A stretch of DNA of 64,000 nt from assembly GCF_009800965.1 (NCBI RefSeq), contig NZ_WUAF01000008.1:1-64000 (forward strand), in the 5' to 3' direction. A program made the position numbers and the translations under genes. This stretch comes from Cognatazoarcus halotolerans (lineage in GTDB: Bacteria; Pseudomonadota; Gammaproteobacteria; Burkholderiales; Rhodocyclaceae). The number at the start of each line of letters is the position of its first letter. The stretch's first letter is position 1. Shown piece after piece: positions 33,251 through 41,519 of the stretch. Below the pieces are notes generated by a model. The model saw nothing but the letters and a program-made list of their open reading frames with translations. It had not been told where the DNA came from and ran no database searches.

Positions 33251-34629
33251 TCAGCCGCGGCGGCGACGTGCGAACGCGCCGATCAGACCGAGGCCAGCCA
33301 GCATCATCGCGTAGGTCTCGGGCTCCGGAACCGCTGCGGTGATCTGCACGAGACGGTCATTGAGACTGTCCGGGTGCTGGATGTTCACGTAGGCGACATT
33401 GGGTTGGTAGGGGTCGAAGAACAGGCCGGTCGGCTCGGCGCCGGTGACCTGCATCGCCGCCCAGCGCTGGACATACTCCGCCACGCCGTCATTGTCGGTG
33501 TCCTTGGCGAGCCAGATGTCCGCGCTCGGGGTCGGCTGGTCCTCGACGATGTAGATGTTGCCGTCCGCATCGATGGCAAGGTTGTCGGGGCTGGCGAGCG
33601 CGGAGCCCACCGCGACGCCGGTGGCGATGTCGATGGTGTCGCGCGAGACGAACTGGTTGATCGTGTTCTGGGTGAGATTCACGGTCCACACGTCGTGGGT
33701 GCCAGTGGCGGTGAACATGATCGCCTCGTCGCCGTTGCCGAGCGTCTTGACTTCCATGTCCTCGGGCCGGTTGTAGGCAGTCGCGCCAACGTTGTCGGCG
33801 GCGCTGCGGCCATTGGTATTGAAGGGATCGAGGGCTTCCCAGGTGAATGCCCCGGCGGCGCTGGCGTTGTTGCCCGCGCCGACCTTGAGTGCATAGGTGG
33901 TGCCAGCGGCGAAGTAATCGTCGCCGCTGCTGGCATTCGGGTTCGCAGAGACGAACTTGTAGAAGGAGCCGCTCGAGTTCTCGTCGATGAAGTAGAAGCT
34001 CTTCTGGCTGTCGAAGGCGAGACCCTCATGCGAGACGCGCGGGATCACGTTGTTGCGCTGGACGAGGTTGCCGGTACCTTCGGTGGCGGTCGTCGGGTTG
34101 GTGACTTCGAACAGGCGGCCGGTCGCTTCGACCGCGACGCTGGACGGGCTCCAGTTCTCTTCTCCGGTAATCCAGCCTCCCCAGGGCGCCCAGCGCGAGG
34201 CGTCGCCGCGCTGCCAGTTCTGGGTGCCGACCGGCACGATGGTGGTGGCCGTACCGGTCTGGAGGTCGACGCGCAGCGCGCCCGAGGCGGTGTTCGGGCC
34301 GGCGAGGTTGCTCGGCTCGAACGGCATGAACAGGTAGCGGCCTGCGTCCGGGCCGGTGCGGTTGGTATCGATCATGTCCCAGTAGCGGCCGGAACTGAGC
34401 GAGTTCAGATCGGGCGAGACATCGCTGCGCGAGACGATCGTCTTCTGCGTCAGGCCGTCGGGCCGTCGGGCAGCAGCAGCGGGTTGGTCGCTTCGAGCGG
34501 TGAGCCGACCGGAATCGGGGTGTTGGCACCGGTGAGCGGGGCGACATCATCGAAAAGGGTGTTACCGGCGGCCATGGCCGACGGTACGGACAGTGCGGCG
34601 AGCACTGCGAGAGTGATGGGCTTGAGCAT
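33251..34629 (-). pseudogene. PEP-CTERM protein with PhoX/DUF839-like domain, frameshifted
   Basis: The gene starts at ATG 34629 (AAGGAAG just upstream) with a signal peptide MLKPITLAVLAALSVPSAMA and runs to LLLPDGPTA-stop. The remainder is intact in another frame from about 34450 down to 33251: SRSDVSPDLNSLSSGRYWDM, DTNRTGPDAGRYLFMPFEPS, HEGLAFDSQKSFYFIDENSS, and the sorting signal VPEPETYAMMLAGLGLIGAF plus ARRRRG. An 8-bp tandem duplication at 34453-34468 causes the break; removing one copy restores LLPDGLTQKTIVSRSD. The domain resembles DUF839/PhoX-like beta-propeller proteins. Intact it would be exported and processed by an exosortase. It is either a real null allele, a switchable allele or a sequencing artefact. 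Confidence 0.85.
34453..34468. repeat. 8-bp tandem duplication causing the frameshift
   Basis: GGCCGTCG occurs twice in succession (34453-34460, 34461-34468). One copy gives an open reading frame through the whole PEP-CTERM gene; two copies shift the frame by two and create a stop. Confidence 0.85.
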
Positions 34630-34787
34630 TTCTGACTTCCTTCGCTGGGTCGTGGGGCGTGGCGCCGGCAGCGGGTTGCCGACTCGCGAAGTCTGAAGCG
34701 GGTTTATGACCGCTCTATGTAGAAATGATTATGCAGCCGCCCTGAAGCGACGACGTGGGCAAGCGCCCGCACGGGGCGCCAGTGCTG

Positions 34788-35270
34788 TCAGTGGGCGCTC
34801 CGGCGCGTGGGCAGACGCAGGCGCTCAGGCACTGCGGATGGCCCGAACGAGCGAACCAGCGCGTCCCAGTCGATGGCGTCGAGGGTGTTCTTGACCAGCA
34901 GGCCGAGGTCGGTCTCGCCCTCCATCAGCAGGCGTCGGCTGAAGAACAGGGTGTCAGGGTCTTCTTCGCGCAGCGCCAGGGCGATGAGGTCGCGCGCGCT
35001 GGCGGAGATGGTGAGGTCAGGCACGCCGCGATCGAGCCGCGGGCGGAAGCCCCGCGCGCCCAGCGTGAAGCGCAGCGCGAGCCCCGCATCGGTGACCTTG
35101 AGCATCAGGTGCTTGCCGTGCAGTGGTTCGAGCTGATCGCGCGGCAGCACCCGGCCGAGCGCGAGATTGAGCGCGCCGACCAGGGCCAGCGTCGGCGGCA
35201 GCTGCGGCAGCCGCCCGGCGATGCGTGCCAGCGCGGTTGGAACGGTAAAGGCGGGGAGCGCACGTGGCAT
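34788..35270 (-). CDS. ubiT: UbiT, SCP2-domain accessory factor for anaerobic ubiquinone synthesis
   Basis: About 160 residues with an SCP2 lipid-binding domain (LHGKHLMLKVTDAGLALRFT, PDLTISASARDLIALALREE, DTLFFSRRLLMEGETDLGLL, LVKNTLDAIDWDALV). This is the UbiT/YhbT family, needed for oxygen-independent ubiquinone synthesis, probably binding the lipid intermediates. Translation may begin at ATG 35270 (GGAG 6 bases before) or ATG 35282, whose first base is shared with the ubiV stop (TAATG). Gene order ubiU-ubiV-ubiT on one strand supports the call. Confidence 0.9.
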   Translation of the reverse strand: MPRALPAFTVPTALARIAGRLPQLPPTLALVGALNLALGRVLPRDQLEPLHGKHLMLKVTDAGLALRFTLGARGFRPRLDRGVPDLTISASARDLIALALREEDPDTLFFSRRLLMEGETDLGLLVKNTLDAIDWDALVRSFGPSAVPERLRLPTRRSAH

Positions 35271-35281
35271 CGAGGTCTCCA

Positions 35282-36193
35282 TTAGCGGGTGATGAACTGG
35301 TCGGCCCCCGCGCGGCCGTGCCAGAAGCCGTTGCAGGGCGCTTCGGGCATCAGCGGGCGGCTGGCAGCGAGGGCTTCGTCGGCGTCGAGCCGCTCGTCAA
35401 GCGCATCGCGGAAGGTCTGCACGATGCGGCCGGTGTGTTCCGCCTGCGGGCTGATGCGCAGGATGTCGACGCCATCCGAGAGCAGCGACGGCAGGTCGGC
35501 CAGCAGGTTGTTGACCCGGGCTGACTGGGTCTGCACGCCGTTGAGTGCCAGAAAGGGTTCGCCCTCGCGGGTGCGCAGGGTGATGCCGTCGGCAAACTCG
35601 ATGCAGCGAAACGCGCAGCTGTCCTTCTGCAGATTGAAGTGGCGGGCGGTGAAGCAGCGTGCCGAAAAGGCCAGCGGCAGGCGTCCGTAGGCGAAGACTT
35701 CGGTCTCCATGCGGGTCGGCAGGGCCGCACGCAGTTCGGCCAGCGCCTCGCGGGACATCTCCGGCGGCGCGACGAAACGGGTCGCGCCGAGGTCGCCGAG
35801 CATGCCGAGCGTCATGTGATTGAAAATGTTGAGCGTCGGCCCGGCGATCCAGTCGCGGCGGCCGGCCTCGTCGACCAGCAGGCGCACCGCGCCCATGTCG
35901 TTGGCTTCGACGCGAAAGCGCGGTTGGGTGACGATGCGGCGCAGGGTCTTGAGATCGGATTCGGACTCGATCAACACCTGGCTCGAGAGCACCACTTCCT
36001 TGCCCGCAGCGGCCATCGCCTCGGCGATCTCGAGCCAGTCGGCGAGACGCAGTTCGTGGCGGCGCGAGCAGACCGTTTCGCCGAGGTAGACGATGTCGAC
36101 CGGCGCCTGGGTCATGTCCGCATAGAAGGCGAGCGTGGCCTCGCGGGGCCAGTAATAGAGGAGGGGGCCGAGGCTGAGTCTGGTCTTGTTCAC
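35282..36193 (-). CDS. ubiV: UbiV, U32-family oxygen-independent hydroxylase subunit
   Basis: A 303-residue U32 peptidase-family protein. Cysteines 42, 180, 193 and 197 ([25 protein letters not shown]) match the set reported to bind a 4Fe-4S cluster in E. coli UbiV. It works as a heterodimer with UbiU to hydroxylate the ubiquinone ring without oxygen. Start sequence [18 protein letters not shown] is family-typical. It lies 61 bases downstream of ubiU and overlaps ubiT by one base if that starts at 35282. Confidence 0.94.
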   Translation of the reverse strand: MNKTRLSLGPLLYYWPREATLAFYADMTQAPVDIVYLGETVCSRRHELRLADWLEIAEAMAAAGKEVVLSSQVLIESESDLKTLRRIVTQPRFRVEANDMGAVRLLVDEAGRRDWIAGPTLNIFNHMTLGMLGDLGATRFVAPPEMSREALAELRAALPTRMETEVFAYGRLPLAFSARCFTARHFNLQKDSCAFRCIEFADGITLRTREGEPFLALNGVQTQSARVNNLLADLPSLLSDGVDILRISPQAEHTGRIVQTFRDALDERLDADEALAASRPLMPEAPCNGFWHGRAGADQFITR

Positions 36194-36254
36194 TTGTAGT
36201 TCGCTGACGGTGAGTGGTCGAGGCGGCGGCGATCGTGCCGATTGCCGGGCGGCT

Positions 36255-37259
36255 TCATTTCCACGGTCGGTAATAGGCGCCGAGGGTGTGGCTCTGCCCT
36301 TCGGAGACCTTGTTGAGCGCCGCCATCCAGGCCGCCTCGACGCGGAAGCCGTCGGCGTCGCGGGTGGCCCGATCGATTGCCGCGCGCCACACGCGGGTAA
36401 CTTCGGCGACGTAGGCGGGGCTGCGCTGCCGACCCTCGATCTTGATCGCGCGCACGCCCGCCTTGAGCAGGGTCGGCAGCAGTTCCAGGGTGTTCAGGCT
36501 GGTGGGCTCCTCGATGGCGTAATAGGTCTCGCCGTTCACGTCGAAGCGGCCCTTGCACAGCGTCGGATAACCCGCCCGCTCGGTATCGTCGAAGCGGTCG
36601 ATGAGGATGCCGTTGAGGCGCGTCTCCATGCCTTTCGGGGTCTGTTCCCAGCGCACATGTTTGCCGGGCGAGCACGCGCCGTTGCAGTTGGGTGACTCGC
36701 CGGTGGCGTAGGCCGACAGCGCACAGCGCCCCTCGACCATCACGCACAGCCCGCCGAAGCCGAACACCTCGATCTCGACCGGCGTGCTGGCGATGACCTC
36801 CTCGACCTGCGCCAGCGACAGCACCCGCGGCAGCACCGCGCGCTGGATGCCGAAGTGGCGGTGATAGAAGTTGATCGCTTCATAGCTGGTGGCCGAGCCC
36901 TGTACCGACAGATGCAGCCGCAGCTGCGGATGCGTTCGCTGCGCGTAGGCCATCAATCCTGGATCGGCGAGGATCACCGCGTCGATGCCAAGGTCCGCGG
37001 CCTTGTCCACCGCGGCGGTCCATTTCGCCCAGTTGCCGCTCTGCGGATAGGTATTGAGTGCCAGCAGCACCTTCGCCGAGCGTGCGTGGGCATGACGGAT
37101 GCCTTCCTTCATCGCCGCGTCGTCGAAATTCAGCCCGCTGAAGTTGCGCGCGTTGGTGGCGTCCTTGAAGCCGAGATAGACGCAGTCGGCACCATTGTCG
37201 ACAGCCGTCTTGAGCGCCGGCAGGCTGCCGGCCGGGCACACCAGTTCAATCTGGGACAT
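36255..37259 (-). CDS. ubiU: UbiU, U32-family oxygen-independent hydroxylase subunit
   Basis: A 334-residue U32-family protein starting [21 protein letters not shown]. Cysteines 172, 179, 196 and 235 have the same spacing (7, 17, 39) as the four 4Fe-4S ligands reported for E. coli UbiU; the cluster region reads [15 protein letters not shown] and [11 protein letters not shown], with PTLCKGRFD further on. It pairs with UbiV. First gene of ubiUVT, 60 bases behind a perfect FNR-type site, so it is probably induced when oxygen is low. Confidence 0.95.
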   Translation of the reverse strand: MSQIELVCPAGSLPALKTAVDNGADCVYLGFKDATNARNFSGLNFDDAAMKEGIRHAHARSAKVLLALNTYPQSGNWAKWTAAVDKAADLGIDAVILADPGLMAYAQRTHPQLRLHLSVQGSATSYEAINFYHRHFGIQRAVLPRVLSLAQVEEVIASTPVEIEVFGFGGLCVMVEGRCALSAYATGESPNCNGACSPGKHVRWEQTPKGMETRLNGILIDRFDDTERAGYPTLCKGRFDVNGETYYAIEEPTSLNTLELLPTLLKAGVRAIKIEGRQRSPAYVAEVTRVWRAAIDRATRDADGFRVEAAWMAALNKVSEGQSHTLGAYYRPWK

Positions 37260-37318
37260 GAGGTTTCCCGCCTCGCGAAGATGGGGCGGGAGGATAGGCT
37301 GGGCTGCGCTTTCAGCGC

Positions 37319-37332
37319 TTGATGTGAATCAA
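37319..37332 (-). promoter_or_regulatory. FNR/ANR box upstream of ubiU
   Basis: TTGAT-GTGA-ATCAA is an exact match to the FNR consensus TTGATnnnnATCAA. It ends 60 bases before the ubiU start codon, a suitable place for activation. FNR control of ubiUV is known in E. coli; here it is inferred from the site. Confidence 0.85.
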
Positions 37333-37618
37333 GAGGGGTGCGGGCTCACGTGTTTGGGACGGTTGTTCAGGGCACGTGGCCGAGGTCGGGCGGGCGGCAA
37401 GAGGGAGGGATGCGGGCAGAACCCTTCACGTCGACGGTTTGTCGCGGAGTGGCGAATCTGGCCTGTTTCGATTGTCCATCGCTGAGTGCTAGACTGAATC
37501 TGGTGTTGCACAGCGTTTTCCCATGACATCTCGCAAGTGTCCGCCACGTGATGAGGCAGAGTTCATGTCTCCGGGGCGGGATCGCGGTGCCTGATCGGCT
37601 AAGAATGGAGAAGATGGA
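37333..37618. other. Intergenic start of the YcaO island
   Basis: A GC shift begins here towards the lower-GC YcaO/TfuA genes. It may hold the promoter of that cluster (TGCTAGACTGAAT near 37485). A 23-codon frame at 37523-37594 (MTSRKCPPRDEAEFMSPGRD...) contains one cysteine but lacks a ribosome site, so it is not called as a gene. Confidence 0.4.
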
Positions 37619-37777
37619 ATGACCAAGATGAAGGTTGCCGCGACCAGTTCTACGCGGGATGTGCGCCGAACGGATTCAGTGGAGATGCCGCGGACGCAGC
37701 GGCGAGTGCCGCTGAAGCGAAAGGTGCTTAGTCGTAACGAACCAGGTTTCAACCAGCGACTCGTCATCGCCAATTGA
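37619..37777 (+). CDS. 52-residue peptide gene before YcaO, candidate modified-peptide precursor
   Basis: ATG 37619 to TGA 37775-37777 gives 52 residues: MTKMKVAATSSTRDVRRTDS, then a very basic core (MPRTQRRVPLKRKVLSRNEP) and the end GFNQRLVIAN. GGAG lies 8 bases before the ATG. The stop is 15 bases before the YcaO start, so it is translationally close to it. YcaO enzymes with TfuA partners act on ribosomal peptides or proteins, and precursors are often short genes in this position. It has no cysteine; Ser/Thr cluster near the N-terminus. That it is the substrate is inference; it might also be a leader or chance frame. Confidence 0.45.
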   Translation: MTKMKVAATSSTRDVRRTDSVEMPRTQRRVPLKRKVLSRNEPGFNQRLVIAN

Positions 37778-37792
37778 AAGGCGACGCCTCTG

Positions 37793-38977
37793 GTGCTTGC
37801 GCCGTATGGAACCAGCGACATGTTTGTCGAATCGAGCGGCCAGGCAACAGCACTAGTTGAGCTGGTACGCCGATGGCGTGTTTGCTCTGGGGGTCCCGAG
37901 CCTTCTGAGCTGCTGACGGAAGAGAAGCTTTCCGAGTTATCACGCCAGATTGGGGTTACGAGAGTCGCCTCGACAACCTTGCTGGACCGCATTGGGGTTC
38001 CTACGGGCTATGCGGTGCGCCCCGCGGCGCTGCATCCCGCGGCCATCTACAGTAGTGGGAAGGGCGCAACGCGATTCGAGGCCGATGTCACCGCGGTGTT
38101 CGAATCGTATGAACGTTGGGCAGCCGAAGAGAGCCTGTACAGCTTTGTCGCGACGCTGCCGCAAATCGTACGGTGGGCAGATGCGCTCGATTTTCACTAT
38201 ATCGTTCCCGACGAGTTTGATGAGGAGCGCGAGTATCGCTGGTCCTTGGGCAAGGATATCTCGGACGATCGGGTGCTGGTCATGCCGTCCGAGTGGGTCG
38301 AGTTCCCTCCTCCCGGACGGTTTGGATACCGGTGCAGCACAACCGGTCTGGCAGCACATACCAACCTAGACCAAGCCATCCTCTCGGGAGCGCTGGAGTG
38401 TTTCGAGCGACACCACACGGCGGGCCTCGCAATTGAAGAACTGAGGCGTATCGACGGGCGCAGGTTTGGACAATTGGCCAGGAGTCTGTTGGAGCGGTTT
38501 ACTGCGAACGACATCGAGATTCACTGTTTTTTGTTGGCCCAAGCCGCGGCATACAGCGTCGTCTACTGTTACGGTTTCGATCAGGCTTTGCGATTTCCGC
38601 AATTGCATTGCTCCGGCTTCGCAGCTGGCATCGACATGCAGCATGCCCTGGTTTCAGCGCTGCTGGAGGTCGCGCAGGGACGAGCGGCGTTCGCATCCGG
38701 ACTGCGAGACGATGTGGCCCGGTCGGTTCGGCCCAAGCAGACGCATGCTTGCCACGATGCGATGCAGTTGTCGTGGCTCGAACGCTTGCGGGCCGTATCG
38801 ACGCTCGCCGCACCGCAACCAACCCTGCGATCCGGGCACCGCACGCTTTCAAAAGAGCTGGCCATCGAGCTGAAGGCCGCAGCTGGCATTGAAACGATCG
38901 GATGTTTTCCACTGCGGCAGGTGCTCGAATACCCGGCCGTGCGCGTTGTCGTTCCTGAGTTTAATGATTGTGACTGA
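37793..38977 (+). CDS. YcaO-domain enzyme (TfuA-associated)
   Basis: A 394-residue YcaO protein. The ATP-binding parts are recognisable: SSGKGATRFEADVTAVFESY with ERWAAEE after it, and STTGLAAHTNLDQAILSGAL followed by ECFERHH, which correspond to the family's GKG, Glu-rich and S/T-N-G-x-A-x-G motifs. The C-terminus RVVVPEFNDCD corresponds to the family VPG region. YcaO enzymes phosphorylate backbone amides to make azolines, amidines or, with TfuA, thioamides. Start is GTG 37793 (AAAGG upstream); no ATG fits. It overlaps tfuA by 14 bases. Base composition is distinctly lower in GC than ubiUVT and ubiB on either side, suggesting acquisition. Confidence 0.88.
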   Translation: MLAPYGTSDMFVESSGQATALVELVRRWRVCSGGPEPSELLTEEKLSELSRQIGVTRVASTTLLDRIGVPTGYAVRPAALHPAAIYSSGKGATRFEADVTAVFESYERWAAEESLYSFVATLPQIVRWADALDFHYIVPDEFDEEREYRWSLGKDISDDRVLVMPSEWVEFPPPGRFGYRCSTTGLAAHTNLDQAILSGALECFERHHTAGLAIEELRRIDGRRFGQLARSLLERFTANDIEIHCFLLAQAAAYSVVYCYGFDQALRFPQLHCSGFAAGIDMQHALVSALLEVAQGRAAFASGLRDDVARSVRPKQTHACHDAMQLSWLERLRAVSTLAAPQPTLRSGHRTLSKELAIELKAAAGIETIGCFPLRQVLEYPAVRVVVPEFNDCD

Positions 38978-39701
38978 CGCTCGCATCGGTGCCGTGAATT
39001 CCGAGCGCGTGGCGATTTTTGCGGGACCAAGCGCGTGTGTCGTGAATGACCCGCGGATTGTCCGGTTTCCTCCAGCCAGCGCCGGAGACCTTGTCGCTGC
39101 GCATCGTCTCGGAATCCGCCGGATTGTTTACGCGGACAGTCTCTTCTTCGACGCCTGCCCGACGCATCGGGAAATCATGGCGCTGATCGGCTCGGGCGTC
39201 GAACTCGTCGGCTGCGCCAGTGCGGGAGCCCTCCGGGCCGCCGAACTGAAATCTTCCGGCATGCGTGGCGTTGGAATCGTCTGTACGCTGGTGCGGGCAG
39301 GCTTGCTGAAGGAAGATGGTGAACTCGCCCTGTTGCTTAATGACGACTACTCGGCCGCAGGTTACCCGCTGCTGCAGATCAGGTACTACCTAGGCTACCT
39401 CTTGCAGATGGGGCTTGCCAGAGCCGAGCTCGCCATGGTCTTCGCCAAAATCTCGTCGACTTACTTCATGTTACGCAGCAAGGAATACATCGAGGATACG
39501 ATTGAGCGACACCTCAAGATCGGTGACAACGCTTCGTTGTTACCGATCGGCTCACCGATTTTTGACCTCAAGGGCATGGATCTTGAAAGAGCGATGAGAT
39601 GGGTGCTCCGCCTGAAGCCGTCTGTGGCTCGTGTGAACAGGTGCTGGTTGCGGATTGGATTAGGCCTTGGTTCGTCCGGTTGCGCCGTTCGATTGCCTTG
39701 A
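38964..39701 (+). CDS. TfuA-like protein
   Basis: A 245-residue protein of the TfuA family. It opens VAIFAGPSACVVNDPRIVRF, continues PPASAGDLVAAHRLGIRRIV, and has the family core CASAGALRAAELKSSGMRGVG. TfuA is the usual partner of a class of YcaO enzymes and is thought to supply sulfide for backbone thioamide formation (as in methyl-coenzyme M reductase modification and related peptides). ATG 38964 lies inside the YcaO end, so the two are translationally coupled. The last 42 bases overlap the 3' end of the convergent TIR gene. The target of this pair is not in clear view; the 37619 peptide is the nearest candidate. Confidence 0.88.
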   Translation: MIVTDARIGAVNSERVAIFAGPSACVVNDPRIVRFPPASAGDLVAAHRLGIRRIVYADSLFFDACPTHREIMALIGSGVELVGCASAGALRAAELKSSGMRGVGIVCTLVRAGLLKEDGELALLLNDDYSAAGYPLLQIRYYLGYLLQMGLARAELAMVFAKISSTYFMLRSKEYIEDTIERHLKIGDNASLLPIGSPIFDLKGMDLERAMRWVLRLKPSVARVNRCWLRIGLGLGSSGCAVRLP

Positions 39702-41369
39702 GTTCGGTGCCTTGCGCCGAGCGGGGGGCATGCGAAAGCCTTGCGCTTCGGCATGAGATGCGATCAATCCCTGCAACTGTTCGCCGGCAAGGCGGATTGA
39801 AAAGAGGGCGTCAGGCGACAAACGGGTCCGGTGTCCCGCTCCGGAAACGTCCGCTGAGTGATCGCCGGTCAGGTCGATGGGATTCTTCGTGAGAATCAGG
39901 AGCGTGATCTTGGGCTGTCCGAAAATGGGAAGCAGCAAACCGCCCTTGATCTTCGTTGCCATGTACTGCTCCAGGGGCTTGTTCGTTTCGGATTCTTCGG
40001 AACCCTCGAGCTTGTTCGGTTCGCCGGCGAGTGCTTCGCGGAGCAACTCGAAATCCTCCAGTAGCTGCTGCGTCGCGCCCCCTTCGAACGCATGATTCAA
40101 GGCGTCCTCCATCCCTTCAACATCTCCGGATGCGCTGACTGAATACAGGAGAGGATGGGTTTCCTTGCCGTTCGGTTTGCTCCAGTGGCGTGATGCCGAC
40201 CACGCCCCCCTTTGCTTGAATTCGAGAACGATGGCGAAGGGGATTGTGGGCCACTGCGAAATGAGTAGATGACCGAACGCGCCGTCTTCTTCTCCCATCG
40301 AGTTCTCGATGTTCTGCTCGATCCACTCTTTACGCCGCTCGCCACCGCCGATCAAGGAAATAAGGGCAGGAAGAGGATGTCCGGGAACAGAGAGACATGA
40401 TGCAAGGTTCCTTTTTACTTTGCCGTCGCCACTCAACCGACCTATGGCGTACACATATGCACCGAAACAGGATACGCCCAAGGCTTCATTGATCGTCTCG
40501 AAGAAATTTGAGCTTTTCAATGCCTCCCTGACGAGTTCTTCAAACGCATCGCGCAGTGCCTGGGCTCGCCCGTATTCGACCGGAATCGGCAGCTCGTGGT
40601 GGCTATTGATCTTCAGGTATCGATCGAGCGAGAGGATCGTTTCCTGCGAGAGCAGGCGCAGGTCACGGACCATCGTCGACAGGGCTTCGTTGCAGGGCGA
40701 TTGCAGCAGCTGCCGGAGGGCGCTTCCGAGAAGGGCATTGTTATCCGCGAACCAATTGGATGCAGTGCTTACCCACTGCCGCACGGCATCCTCTTCAAGG
40801 CATCTTTCGAGCGCGTGAAGATGACTTGCCAAGCGCTCCAGATACGTCCCGATCGCGAGTTCGATTTCCTTGCTCTCGTTTACAGAAGGCGTTTGAATCG
40901 TTTCCGGAGGACTAATCTGTCTTATCAGTTTCCTGACTCCGGCCCTGATCGTGCCATCGATTGCTTCGAGCGGGCTGTAGGGGCCGCCCTTGAGGGCCGA
41001 CGGATCAGCACCGATCAGCACTGGGATGACGCACGGCTTCTTCCCACCATTCGAGTCCTGGTGTTCGTGGTTGGCGGTTGCAGCAAGTGATTTATATCCC
41101 CCAGCAATGGAGGTTGCGCCGAACTCCCAAAGAACCCAAGGGCGGGAAATCGAACGTTTCGTCAACACCACCAAGGCTACCGAGCACGAATTGATCTCGT
41201 TCACGATCCACTTGAACCACTCCTCTCCGCCAGGAATGCCTTTTTCGCCCGAATCGTCGCTTGAACACCTTATTTCGTTGGCACTGCTGGTGGCCGTGTT
41301 TTCCAGTAGGCGAATCAGCTCGTCCACAATGGCCTTGTCTTCGGAACAGTGGCTGATGAAGATCGTCAT
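39660..41369 (-). CDS. TIR-domain protein with large uncharacterised C-terminus
   Basis: A 569-residue protein. Residues 1-130 are a TIR domain: TIFISHCSEDKAIVDELIRL, GIPGGEEWFKWIVNEINSCS, ALVVLTKRSISRPWVLWEFG with Glu82 in the catalytic position, and VIPVLIGADPSAL. The rest has no recognised family: a helical middle (about 170-330), then a mixed region with GVSCFGAYVYAIGRLSGDGK and GGERRKEWIEQNIEN that may be a sensor. ATG 41369 has GGGAG 6 bases before it. It is convergent with tfuA (42-base overlap) in the same lower-GC island. Single-gene TIR proteins with big variable C-termini are often immune sensors or effectors; that is inference. Confidence 0.8.
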   Translation of the reverse strand: MTIFISHCSEDKAIVDELIRLLENTATSSANEIRCSSDDSGEKGIPGGEEWFKWIVNEINSCSVALVVLTKRSISRPWVLWEFGATSIAGGYKSLAATANHEHQDSNGGKKPCVIPVLIGADPSALKGGPYSPLEAIDGTIRAGVRKLIRQISPPETIQTPSVNESKEIELAIGTYLERLASHLHALERCLEEDAVRQWVSTASNWFADNNALLGSALRQLLQSPCNEALSTMVRDLRLLSQETILSLDRYLKINSHHELPIPVEYGRAQALRDAFEELVREALKSSNFFETINEALGVSCFGAYVYAIGRLSGDGKVKRNLASCLSVPGHPLPALISLIGGGERRKEWIEQNIENSMGEEDGAFGHLLISQWPTIPFAIVLEFKQRGAWSASRHWSKPNGKETHPLLYSVSASGDVEGMEDALNHAFEGGATQQLLEDFELLREALAGEPNKLEGSEESETNKPLEQYMATKIKGGLLLPIFGQPKITLLILTKNPIDLTGDHSADVSGAGHRTRLSPDALFSIRLAGEQLQGLIASHAEAQGFRMPPARRKAPNSRQSNGATGRTKA

Positions 41370-41519
41370 TGTCGCTCCCGGCAGAGCCATGAAGGCCCAC
41401 TTCTGGTCGTTCGGAGTGCGGCACCAGTTTGCCTGAACGTCTGCCGGCGGGCCAAGTCTCCGGCCCACCCGGTGAAGGCGACTCGCGCTGTTACGTCGTC
41501 GAACAGGCGTTAGCGGGCC

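Noticed and set aside
33227-34696. A 489-codon plus-strand frame opposite the PEP-CTERM gene
   Set aside because: The minus strand has signal peptide, domain and PEP-CTERM motif; the plus frame has none.
37489-37992. A 167-codon minus-strand frame across the YcaO start
   Set aside because: Ser/Arg-rich shadow composition; the plus-strand genes have ribosome sites and motifs.
29685-41369. A single TIR-based defence operon linking the TIR genes
   Set aside because: The TIR genes are separated by core genes and have unrelated C-termini, so a shared operon is not supported; they are reported separately.
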